DNA of 64,000 nt, taken from the NCBI GenBank assembly GCA_947623455.1, contig OX392527.1, forward strand, positions 46,048,401 to 46,112,400, given 5' to 3'. The position numbers and the translations under genes were made by a program. Shown here piece after piece: positions 10,850 to 22,773 of the stretch. The notes below the pieces were generated by a model. That model saw only the letters and a program-made list of their open reading frames with translations, was not told where the DNA came from and made no database searches. How positions within the stretch are numbered: the stretch's first letter is position 1; each line of letters begins with the position of its first letter. The DNA comes from Mimachlamys varia. Its lineage: Eukaryota > Mollusca > Bivalvia > Pectinida > Pectinidae.

Positions 10850-13773
10850 ATGGCTTCAATGAATGAAGACTTGAGTGCTGTTGTGTTGGACAATGGGTCT
10901 GGCATGTGTAAAGCTGGATTCGCTGGAGACGACGCCCCTCGCTCTGTGTTTCCCTCCATAGTCGGCAGACCTAGGCATCAGGTAAGGCGTTTGAAGAACG
11001 ACATTTGTAAAGTTCGTTTCGATAAAACGGTCAACATATTGAAAAGTATACCCACGGAAGTTTCCTTAAGGTCGTAGGAACGTTTGAAGAACGACACTTG
11101 TGAAGATTGTTTCGATAAAACTATCATATGATTTTTTTTTTTGTATCACTTGGATGTTTTAGGATCCCCATTAGAAGGAGATAAGTTAGTAGTAGTAAAA
11201 TGCAGTTGAGAAATTCTCCTTAAAATCTTGGTAACCAAGAGAGAAATGTTCTCTTTAAAAAAATATTTTTAAACCAATATATACGTTACAGCATTTAGTC
11301 ACCCGGCCTCCGACCAGTAAAACAGGGTTTTACTGAGTAAAGATAAGTCGATCAAAGGATCAACAAAAGTGTTAGATGATAAAGTTTTCACTTTAGCTAA
11401 TTTGATGGAGAAGAGGGCTAAAATTGTCAAGGTTATTGATACATATTTTTCCATTTTCGGGATTATTTTTATAATCAATGAGATTCACCGAGAAACATAT
11501 TGGGTCTCTCTCTCTCAAATATGAACATGTATTAAAAAAGTCAAAAAAGTATTATTCAAGATCATGACTATCATGTCTACGTCATCACTGCACTTGTCGT
11601 CAAATTGTGACGTCATTTACAAAAAGAAGACAAAGCAGCATTACAAAGCTTGTTTATATATAATCAGGTTGTTTATTGTTAGCCTTAGTTTATATGTATT
11701 CTTTCAAATTGATACAAGATTTGTTCGACTATACCAACGGAAAGATGTCTGCCCTTACCGACAATCCGCATTTAAAAAACATTATATATTGTACATCCAT
11801 CTAATATTGCATATTAATTAAAACAAAAGTGTGCTTTTATTGCTCCTAACGAATGCTCACGAAACGATTTCAATGATACGCCATTTTTTTTCGAAATCGC
11901 ACGGGCATGTGACGAGAGATGCAATAAACCAGTGCTTACACAGTACCTTGTGTAAGTATCGGGCGTGGCTGAACGACATCCGATACTGTGTATTGATGTC
12001 GTAAAACCCAGCATTGTATTTCATAAAGCTCCAGTTACCGTAAATAGCCAATCACACAGATAGTCGACAGCAATGTCAAACAACGTGCAATAAATGCTTG
12101 TTGTCGAGCAACAGTATACGTAACCATGTGTATATGATGGCGGAGAACAACTCCGAACCATTCCTAATTTGGTAAAGAATAAGCATAAATAGAGTCCAAG
12201 GTTGAAACGGAGACAGTGTATTTGTTGAAGGATAACCGAACTGGGTAGGGATAACAATGGAGGGAAGAATGAATGGGGGAGACGACAAGAAGTGCGTGCC
12301 ATTGCCGGGACGAAAATCGTGCAGGTGTCAGGGTGGCTTTAGGCACAGGGGCTAGGCACGGACCTTCGGTTTTTCATGCAAAACCTCGGATTCTAGACAG
12401 CCTAGTGAGCTTTTACAAGCCTGTAGCGGGACATATTTGGTATCGGCTGAAAGATAAAAGTTTCATCTTTAAAATGAAGCATGCATGTAAAAAATCGGAC
12501 TTCATTCAGTGACGAAAACAAGCTTAGAGTGAAAATATGTCGATTTTCTCGTTGAGGCTAGTTCTTTCCCATTGTCACAGATATATAGTAGTGGGAGGGG
12601 CTATATTCGAGAAAGGTAAAAAAAAATATCTGACAATCATTTCATAGTGTTATAGGTCCGTGCCTAGCCCCTGTGGCTTTAGTGGCAAGTCATGGCATTG
12701 CACATTTTAGTTTTGTAACGGTTACATTGAAAACTACTAGCTTTATTCTGTTTCTCTGTGTATTGCAGGGTGTCATGATCGGGATGGGACAGAAGGACTC
12801 CTATGTCGGAGATGAGGCCCAGAGCAAGAGAGGTATCCTCACCCTCAAATACCCAATCGAGCACGGTATTGTCACGAACTGGGACGACATGGAGAAAGTC
12901 TGGCATCACACCTTTTACAACGAGCTACGTGTCGCCCCAGATGAACACCCCATACTCATGACGGAGGCGCCGTTGAATCCGAAGGCAAATCGGGAGAAGA
13001 TGACACAGATCATGTTCGAGACATTCAACACACCGGCGTTTTACGTAGCCATCCAGGCTGTGTTGTCTCTGTACGCCTCGGGTCGCACCACTGGAATAGT
13101 GTTAGACTCCGGGGATGGAGTCACACACACCGTCCCCATCTACGAAGGGTACGCCTTGCCACATGCAATCTTGAGGATCGACCTGGCAGGCAGGGATCTC
13201 ACTGACTATCTGATGAAGATAATGACGGAAAGGGGTTACTCCTTCACAACAACAGCCGAAAGAGAAATCGTCAGAGATATCAAAGAGAAATTATGCTACA
13301 TTGCACAGGATTTTGACGATGACATGGTGCTGTCTGCCACTTCTAAAGATATGGAGAGGACATACGAACTGCCTGATGGTCAGATTATCAGCATTGGTAA
13401 CGAGAGATTCAGGTGCCCGGAAGCGATGTTCCAGCCTTCCTTTATCGGTATGGAAATGGCGGGCATGCACGAATCCACATACAACTCGATACTTAAATGT
13501 GATGTCGACATCAGAAGAGATCTATACTCCAACATCGTGTTATCCGGAGGTTCTTCAATGTTTCCAGGAGTAGCAGAGCGTATGAGTAAAGAGGTTGCGT
13601 CTTTGGCCCCGGAACTCATCAAGGTGAAGGTTGTTGCTCCACCTGAGAGGAAGTACTCGGTTTGGATTGGAGGATCGATCCTAGCCTCGTTGTCGACCTT
13701 TGAACAGATGTGGATCAGTCGACAGGAGTACAACGAGGCGGGAGCCGGTATAATTCATAGAAAGTGTTTCTAG
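10850..13773 (+). CDS. Actin, divergent paralogue, two coding exons
   Basis: Complete gene: exon 1 10850-10981 (44 codons), intron 10982-12768 (gtaagg..tgcag, phase 0, between Gln and Gly of RPRHQ|GVM), exon 2 12769-13773 ending in TAG. The protein is 378 residues; animal actins have 375-376. Seen: nucleotide-binding loops DNGSG and DSGDG, DNase-loop [15 protein letters not shown], the His of KYPIEHGIV that is methylated in other actins, and C-terminal HRKCF. Actin polymerises into filaments with ATP in the cleft. The start is the first ATG after the TATA box, with a purine at -3; the N terminus (MASMNEDLS) is neither the usual MCDDE nor MCDED. The last 155 or so residues, from about KLCY on, carry far more substitutions than the first 220, including [22 protein letters not shown] in place of the usual serine-rich segment. 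It is probably expressed and functional; whether cytoplasmic or specialised cannot be told. Confidence 0.95.
10982..12768 (+). other. Actin intron 1
   Basis: 1.79-kb intron with consensus ends. Near its 5' end a segment starting cgtttgaagaacgaca occurs twice (about 10987 and 11085) as a diverged direct repeat. It also hosts a complete hAT-type MITE (12344-12675). No nested gene seen. Confidence 0.8.
12344..12675. mobile_element. hAT-type MITE in the actin intron
   Basis: 332-bp element with near-perfect terminal inverted repeats starting CACAGGGGCTAGGCACGG, flanked by an 8-bp target duplication (gctttagg 12336-12343, gctttagt 12676-12683). An 8-bp duplication is the hAT signature. No transposase ORF, so nonautonomous. 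Same family as 15683-15834. Confidence 0.88.
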
Positions 13774-14002
13774 GCGCTCGCTTGTCACGCAGTTTGTATT
13801 TTTGTATCAGAAAAAAACATCGTATTGGTATTATCCATTTTCTCATTACATAATCTCCTCGTTGGAACGCAGTCCCTACCACAATAATTGCTTTATTCCC
13901 TGGGTCAGGATCTAGTCAGCTTAGTGGCTGAGAAGAAACCATCCGTCTTTGAAGGTATTGCGTTACAATCGTTTGAGAGGTGGTTGCAGTGCCCTCCATT
14001 AT

Positions 14003-14008
14003 AATAAA
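14003..14008 (+). terminator. Candidate actin polyadenylation signal
   Basis: First AATAAA downstream of the actin stop, 230 bases after it, in ccattataataaatcaaaatg. It would give a typical actin-length 3' UTR. Confidence 0.5.
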
Positions 14009-14372
14009 TCAAAATGACGCAACAAAATTGAAGTTTCGATGTTTAGAGTTACTCCCCTTGACAGGGCATTCATCGCTCGTTTTGGGCCGGGTTCGAGCGT
14101 CGACTATACTATGTTTACATATGCGTGTAAACGTCAACCAATCGTGATTGCTGTTTTGCTGTCAAATAATCACGCATGCACAGACGACTGCTAGTTGCTC
14201 TAGTCCGACTAAAATAAATCGATATTTAGTCGCTAGACATGCGCACTGTCTACCTCTTGTTTCTATACACATGCGCAAAGTACATGACTAAAGGGAGTTA
14301 AATCATACTATAGTTAGACCACAGGTGCTGGACACATATATATGTTGTGCATATAGTACTATACACAACATA

Positions 14373-14520
14373 TGTAAAAGATGTGCATTGATTAGGTTGC
14401 CTTACAAGCGTGAGCTGTAGGGAATTTCCCTTTAGCTCAGTCGGTAGAGCATCGGGCTGGAGAGCCAATGGTCGCGGGTTCGAGCCCCAGCGACGGCACT
14501 ATCTTTATCACTTTTCCTCG
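14373..14520 (+). repeat. tRNA-derived SINE, copy A
   Basis: The tRNA-like part (about 14426-14499) has a pol III A box (tagctcagtcggtagagc) and B box (ggttcgagcccc). The 5' side cannot pair with the 3' gcgacggcac as an acceptor stem, so this is a SINE head and not a working tRNA gene. It starts tgtaaaagatgtgcattg and ends cctcgtcctattaca. Confidence 0.8.
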
Positions 14521-14626
14521 TCCTATTACAAACTGGTGCCGATGACCCTCCCCGTTTCAAGGAGGAGAAGCCTATGCGGGGAGTCAAAGAACCTGGGTTG
14601 GGGATTTAGAAAAAGGGGGGAATAGT

Positions 14627-14785
14627 GTAAAAGATGTACATTGATTAGGTTGCCTTACAAGCGTGAGCTGTAGGGAATTCCCCTTTAGCTCAGTCGGTAG
14701 AGCATCGGGCTGGAGAGCTAATGGTCGCGGGTTCGAGCCTCAGCGACGGCACTATCTTTATCACTTTTCCTCGTCCTATTACACA
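14627..14785 (+). repeat. tRNA-derived SINE, copy B
   Basis: Nearly identical second copy in the same orientation, with boxes at about 14686-14703 and 14730-14740. The 107 bases between the copies (gtgccgatgaccctccccg onward) appear once, so this is a composite SINE-linker-SINE unit and not a simple tandem repeat. Confidence 0.8.
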
Positions 14786-14816
14786 TACTTATGTGTCCAG
14801 CACCTGTGAGTTAGAC

Positions 14817-15674
14817 TACAGCCACTAAGGTTGACGCTAGAACTCGGCCTTGATAATAGCATTTCAGTCATGCATGCTGTTGGAATGGTAGTTTTGTTTA
14901 ATGTTCAATGTGTTTTAAACATATATATAATGCTGTTATAATTAACTGTAGCACGACGTATGATTTATTATAAGATTTATAGAGAATACCTTTGTAGAAC
15001 AGGAAATTAAACAATTTATGACAGTCACAGCGTTTCTCTGTCTATTGTTCCCCCAGGTCTGCCTCGAGTCTTGATACATCGTTGGAAACCTAAAATTAAT
15101 AATGCCGATTTATTACCCATATCCCTAATCATTGAAGACGTAAATGTTACGTCACATAAATGTTTCAAGAACAAATGAGTATTCAAATTTCCAGAAAATA
15201 ATTACGTTGACAAGACACTATACAAAAGAATTTATTACCAATTCCGCTCCATATATCACAACAAATAATACAAACATAAAGAATATAGGATCCAAAACAT
15301 GTAATTATTGTAAACGTATGTCACTCGGCTTGTTCAGTCTACTCAACTGTAACCGAGTACCTGGGTCCTCAAAGAGAATATTGGCTAGTTGCAAAGATAA
15401 TCATTCATAAACCGCTTCGAAACGAACTAAGGATATGGCCGTGGTGGAGCGCCAAAATTGCTATAACACCGTACGTAATTATGGAACTTATTGCGTTCAT
15501 AAGATTTCTTGTGATATGAACGCAAAACACACGTGTGATTGGCTGATTGCACCTATATAATTTATTCATCCATATAGCATGCCAAAGTTGCACCATACAG
15601 CTATCTAGTCTTTTAAACACTCATAGGTAATAAATACTCGGGGGGGGGGGGGGGGGGGGGTGTCCAAATAGCTT
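14817..15674. other. Intergenic
   Basis: No gene or element recognised. A run of 21 G lies at 15640-15660, which could form a G-quadruplex and is a likely sequencing weak point. Confidence 0.5.
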
Positions 15675-15682
15675 TTATTGAT

Positions 15683-15834
15683 CACATGGGTTAGGCACGG
15701 AACTAAGTCACTATGAAATGTTTCATAGTGACACAAATGTATAGTAGTGGGAAGGGTTATATTCGAGAGGTAAAATACATGTAGTAATCTGACAATCATT
15801 TCATAGTGACATAGGTCCGTGCCTAGCCCCTGTG
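15683..15834. mobile_element. hAT-type MITE, internally deleted relative
   Basis: 152-bp element. The right end is almost identical to the element in the actin intron (atttcatagtg..cctagcccctgtg); the left TIR is slightly diverged (CACATGGGTTAGGCACGG). 8-bp flanks ttattgat (15675-15682) and ttatagat (15835-15842) match at 7 of 8. Confidence 0.85.
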
Positions 15835-16024
15835 TTATAGATAGGGATGAGCATAAAACACTTTATGCACGCGATTATCCAAAAAGATCAGGAGTAAGTT
15901 TAATTTCAACAAATGACGGTTTAAGTCTATATATTTTGAACCTTGCTATAATTAATAACAAGAAACCCATGGGCCTAAACAGTCATCTGACTATATTTTT
16001 TGTTGGTTATTGCTGAATATACAT

Positions 16025-16510
16025 AGTTGACCCATGTGACCTTGCACAGATCAAGGTCATTCATTTGAACAAACTTGATAACCTATCATTCCAGCATGCT
16101 ACAGGACAAATTTATGTCAGTACCTTAGGCCTTTCGGTTCAATGGTTATTTAGAAGTTGCTTGGGGATTTAAAGACCTTTGCCTTCTGTGACCTTAAACA
16201 CGAGCCAAGGTCATTCGTTGGAACAAACTTGGTAGTTATTCAATCCAGCATGCAACAGGCCAAATATCAGTACCCAGGCCTTTCAGTTATTGAGAAGAAA
16301 TAGCTTGAAGATTTAAAAACATTTGACTCCTTTGACCTTGAAGGTAGCCCTTCATCCCAGCATACTACATGCAAAATATCGGCATACTATTCATTTCGGT
16401 TATTGGGGAGAAGACGTTCAAAGGAACAGTATACGCAAGACACGGCGGACGACGACGGACGGTGCACGATGGCTATATGCCACTCAGACTATTTGGGTCA
16501 GATGACCTTA
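16025..16510. repeat. Tandem AAGGTCA-type repeat with GGACGACG tail
   Basis: Three diverged copies of a roughly 140-150-bp unit. Each contains a tgaccttg / caaggtcatt pair, then gaacaaacttg, ccagcatgctacaggacaaa and cctttcggtt. The block ends with gcggacgacgacggacgg and atggctatatgcc. From general knowledge this resembles a dispersed family common in bivalve genomes; no copy is coding. Confidence 0.7.
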
Positions 16511-17690
16511 AAAGATAAATGTGGGCAAATTTACAGCAAACTCGAGGACTAAGTTCCCCACCTTGTATCTGGAAAGGTGAACGTAGGACACACCACATAC
16601 TTATATAAATACATTGTAGCAATCGATGCAGCCTGCATAACTTGAAGCACACTACACTCTACAGCTGTTTCGTCAGTTTAGGTGCACAAAAAGTCGATAA
16701 ATAAAATGGGAAGGTGGTACATAACACCCTTATCTATACGGTATAACCAGTTAAGTTTGTATATTACATTGTATGAATCGTATCACTTATCATAGATCAT
16801 TGTGGCTATCAAAAGTACAAGGTTACGGCAAAACTCGGTCCAATAGAATTTGTTTTTAACATAAAGGATCATGTGTGACCTATAACCTTGACCGATTACC
16901 AAAAAAAAAAAAAAAAATACTTAAATCGTAAATAGTATTTGTCGTATTGTTATGCAAAGGTGCACAGATACTAGTACAATGAATATATGGGAGGAGGTGG
17001 CGTGAGATACCTTGGTCTTAGCACTCAAGGTTTTATTTAGGTAAATTATATAGGTCCCCAACAGGATGAACAAACAAACTGGCCCCCCACGTTTTCAAAA
17101 TGCTACATATTAGTTTTTCTCTCTCGTCAGTATTCAAAATGACTTTTTTTCCGTATATTGTTTGCAAACGCAATACTTGATTGCAACAGCTTGTCAAAAA
17201 ATGAAAATTACAAATTATACAGGGGGGATAACTCCCACATTCATATGCATGAAATAGTTTCCACAATAAGAAATAATTGTTAAAACAAATATGTCCCCGG
17301 AAGTTATGACTTCACGTCATATGGGTAAACGAGGACAAGACCCCAGATGAACAAGTCGATAATGGTAATGAAAAAACATTTCAGCCTCCAGCTTTTACCG
17401 TACAATACATCATAAATATAAAATGTTCACCCAGAAATCTTTTTTTTTAGCGTTAGAATACATTTCTACTCGCTCTTACGTTTTCAGAAGTTTGTAGAGA
17501 ATGTCGAGTATATATAATAATATACAACATTTGATATAGCCCCCTATCTAGCTAACATAAGGCACTCTTCACTTTACAGTACATAGATATACAATTCTTC
17601 ACAGGAGCTGCCTTATCAGGCGCTAACTATTTGTCCTATACCACCTTCATATGCGTGTGCTGGAAATGAATTGTATTCTGTTTGTAGTGG
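16511..17690. other. Intergenic
   Basis: No gene seen; low-complexity AT-rich sequence with an A17 run at about 16902-16918. Confidence 0.5.
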
Positions 17691-17906
17691 GACCGTGTTT
17701 CCAACAGCATCTTTTTAGAGTGCAACCTCACTTGAATGCTACAGCACAGATACTGCAATACCCACCCCAGACCATTTTTATACTCCACCTAGGTTGTGTG
17801 GGCAGGAAAAGAACACTTTCTCTGAATGTTCCATGCTGTATGACTATTACGGGGATCGAACCCCGGCCGCCTGGAGTGTAAACCACTCCACCAATCTGCC
17901 CATACA
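17660..17906 (-). repeat. tRNA-derived SINE, minus strand
   Basis: Reading the minus strand from 17906: gggcagattggtggagtgg (A-box region), then ggccggggttcgatcccc (B box at about 17852-17870). The acceptor stem does not close, so it is a SINE head. This family is different from the 14.4-kb and 21.7-kb SINEs. The limit on the low-coordinate side is uncertain. Confidence 0.65.
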
Positions 17907-18127
17907 ATCAATATTATACCAACTCTTGTAAATTGAAGGCACAAGTACCACTGTTATTTAACCTTGAGTGTTAAGAGATGTGACCTCGACATTTGATCTA
18001 ATGGGTGAAGATGTTGAATGAGCTTGACCTATAATCTGAGGTTTGGTCAGCATCACATTTGTTGCACCAAAATCATTCAAGTTATTGCATTTACCACTTG
18101 ATCCTAAATTTAATATGGACCATCTAC

Positions 18128-18222
18128 TGTAAATGATGTGCATTGTTTAGGTAACCTTAAAAGAGCATCGAGTTGGAGCCCAGCGACAGCACTATTCACC
18201 GTCATCCTTTTACACTACTACC
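18128..18222 (+). repeat. Decayed copy of the 14.4-kb SINE
   Basis: aatgatgtgcattgtttagg, agagcatcgagttggagccc, agcgacagcactattcac and tccttttacactacta follow the order of the 14373-14520 SINE, but the A box and most of the tRNA arm are deleted. Confidence 0.7.
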
Positions 18223-18569
18223 AATGACCCAACATATGGAAAATAACAATCAAGTGATGGGTTCTTGAAAAATTAATTGTTTAGATGTTTACTGGCCAAT
18301 TGACATACCACTCTTCTTTGAGGGGAGGCATAATAACTACTTGATTGAATTTTCGGTTTTATATTCAAATTTTACCTCTTTGGTTCAACGTTAAAGATGA
18401 TTGCATTGGAATGTTGAACTTATCAGTTTGAGCATACCGGTACTGATGATCAGATTCACTATAAACATAACCACGACGACACTGTGCCATGACATTGCTC
18501 ACATCATGCAAGGTTTACTGATGAACAAACAACATACACCATCATATTTATATTCTGCCAAGCCTCCTG

Positions 18570-18575
18570 TTTATT
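18570..18575 (-). terminator. RPS2 polyadenylation signal
   Basis: AATAAA on the minus strand (tttatt on +), 59 bases past the RPS2 stop codon, as expected for the short 3' UTR of a ribosomal-protein mRNA. Confidence 0.8.
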
Positions 18576-18633
18576 CAAGCATTACACAATGTGAATCTGA
18601 GTGACTGGCATCCTGGGGCCGCCCAGGTCTTGA

Positions 18634-20820
<2,187 letters not shown>

Positions 20821-21047
20821 TGGTGATCAGCTACAGGAGAGAGGTGCAAATAAAGACAAGTGTTATTTCTTGGCGATACGTTTTTAAAGTATGTGAAAAT
20901 ATTAAAAATAATAATATGAGACATTATTTTACCACCAGGCATATAAAATGGTGTTTGAATATTCATGATTAGTTCGATAAACTATAGATTTGTTCCTGCA
21001 ATTTTGGCTGGCATGTTCTCGCTTACGTGATTAACCGGAAAAGGAAG
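20821..21047 (-). promoter_or_regulatory. RPS2 5' noncoding exon and 5'-TOP start
   Basis: On the minus strand, cttccttttccggttaatcac (21047-21027) is followed by a consensus donor gtaagc. The intron ends tctcctgtag at 20831, leaving 10 nt before the ATG. A C followed by a pyrimidine run (CTTCCTTTTCC) is the 5'-TOP signature of growth-regulated ribosomal-protein mRNAs. A very short noncoding first exon is typical of these genes. An ETS-like ccggaa sits at the start site. Confidence 0.7.
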
Positions 21048-21194
21048 TTGCTTAGGAAGGTCTCGTGTACTATCGTTGTATCCGAGAATTCACGATATTC
21101 GAGAAAATATGGACTGTCAAACTAAAACAAACGTGAATTTCTCCGACTTTATGTAGCTTAGTGCTACTGTACATGTACCGTGGAATAACTCGCG
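21048..21194 (+). promoter_or_regulatory. Shared promoter and candidate 5' exon of the long gene
   Basis: Between the RPS2 start and a strong plus-strand donor (cgcg|gtaagt, 21195) lie fewer than 150 bases. I infer a bidirectional promoter and a noncoding exon ending at 21194, spliced to the acceptor at 24276 just before the ATG exon. Transcript data are needed for the exact start. Confidence 0.45.
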
Positions 21195-21649
21195 GTAAGT
21201 TTTATCCACAGCACAGAAATTTAATCCCAATAGTTAGTTTCAGTTTCACCTGCCGAGGAAAACTGTGCAAGGTGAAGTTTCGGCTGCTGTTTGTTTTCAT
21301 TACTAGTAGGATGGTGAGTTGAGTAAAACATATTTGCATTGATAGTACGCCTTTCACCCGACATTTTATAACATTGCGTTCGATGTGACCAAATTCTTCT
21401 GGTCCCAAAAGTCCCATTTCATATAAATAATCAAAAAGGCATGTTTTTGCATATGGTTGAAGCATGTGTCAGTGTGTAATAATTACTAATTTGTCTATTT
21501 ATACATGTATTCACTTCAGACATTGGTTTACTTCAAACTTCAGACAGCACTAGTACTCTTCATCATTAACCAGGATTGGACAATTCATGATATCCCCCAA
21601 CATATACAACACAGAAACCACAACTGACAGTGACGAATATAAATGTTAT

Positions 21650-22016
21650 ATTGTAGCGGGTGTAGATCAGGTCGATCATTGACGACCAGATAGCTCAATA
21701 TGGTTGAGCATCAATAACCGTCTAGATTTTTGAAAGGTCCCGGGTTCGAACCCTGGTCTGGCTGTGCATTTTCCCCCCTCCTATTTCCTTTGGCGCCCAA
21801 CAGAATATACCCACAGAATTAAGGTAATATAGAGTCTCGTGTGTCTTCCAGGTAGAAGACTTTAATTGTAAAGGACGGAGGGATGTAATGTAGCGGGTCT
21901 AGAGGGGGTCGATCGTTGGAGACCAGATAGCTCAATTCGTTGGGCGTCCGCCTTGAGTTCGGAAAGTCCCGGGTTCAAACCCCAGTCTGGCCATGCGTTT
22001 TCTCCCTCCTATTAAA
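21650..22016 (+). repeat. Composite SINE: two tRNA-like heads with linker
   Basis: Two copies (about 21653-21785 and 21894-22016) of tgtagcgggt..gaccagatagctcaat, a variable arm and cccgggttcgaaccc (B box), joined by a single-copy linker. The second copy folds well: acceptor 6 of 7 pairs, D arm gctc/gggc, and loop cttgagt that would place TGA as anticodon. This points to an ancestral tRNA-Ser-like or similar source. Both copies end in a tcccccctccta-type tail, like the SINE at 14.4 kb. Confidence 0.75.
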
Positions 22017-22395
22017 GTATATTCAATTTCCCACTTTGACTTTGAGGTCACGATAAACATGTATGAAATCGTTTACTATATTGAAGAGATATATAATTAT
22101 CTCATTACAAGTTGTTTGAGGCCCCTATAGATATTGAAGTGTTAATTTAAAATGTTATACATGGTACAGTTGTACACTTGCTTTAACAGATCTATGTCAA
22201 GGGAGAATGATTCAGTTATAATTAACAGTTAATTCATCCTTTTCACTGTTTAAAAAAAATATGATTTTCTAGTTTTATCATTATATTTGTATATAACAAA
22301 AATATATCAGATGTACAGTTACTGTATAATTTCATATCTTTTGTCTAGAGTTGTGACAGGAAAACAATAACTTAGATTGGCCCAGTTACTTTTAA

Positions 22396-22773
22396 ACGCC
22401 CAATATACGTAACTTTTGAAATGTTTTCGTGATTCTGAAAAAAAATCCAGTTGATAACATGCAAAAATAAGCCTAAAACGAAGTAAACCTGAGCGGTAAC
22501 TAACAAGAAATTCTTAACAGAAAAATCTAAAGAACTGAAAATAATTCAGGTGGGGCCCACTTCAACAACAAGACAAAGTTATTTAGTAGACAGTTCAAAA
22601 TGGATGCATGTTTACAAATACTGAGTTTCAACTGCTGCTGTACCGGTAACTGCGTAAGAATTCATCTTGAATATTGCTGAAATAAGTTAATCTTAACTAA
22701 ATCTATAAATATAAAAAGTTTTTAGGCTTCATTTTCGCTTCAAGTTTTGCCGAAAAATACGTATATTGGGCCT
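22396..22773. mobile_element. TTAA-flanked nonautonomous DNA element
   Basis: 378 bp between two TTAA tetranucleotides (22392-22395, 22774-22777). Terminal inverted repeats are acgcccaatatacgta and tacgtatattgggcct. A TTAA duplication is the piggyBac hallmark, but the termini do not start with the usual CCC, so the superfamily is tentative. It is the intact relative of 7231-7580. Confidence 0.8.

Larger units (their letters stand above)
14320..14808. mobile_element. hAT-type MITE carrying two SINE copies
   Basis: 489-bp element with perfect 19-bp terminal inverted repeats CACAGGTGCTGGACACATA and a perfect 8-bp target duplication agttagac (14312-14319 and 14809-14816). Inside are two direct copies of a tRNA-like SINE. 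The TIR differs from that of the 12.3/15.7-kb family. No coding capacity. Confidence 0.9.

Noticed and set aside
12021..12302. Minus-strand ORFs in the actin intron
   Set aside because: Three overlapping frames with no motif or splice signal.
13380..13733. 117-codon minus-strand ORF
   Set aside because: Antisense shadow of actin exon 2, whose plus-strand reading is unambiguous.
14426..14499. Functional tRNA gene
   Set aside because: A and B boxes are present, but the acceptor stem does not pair and the sequence recurs with a shared tail, so it is a SINE.
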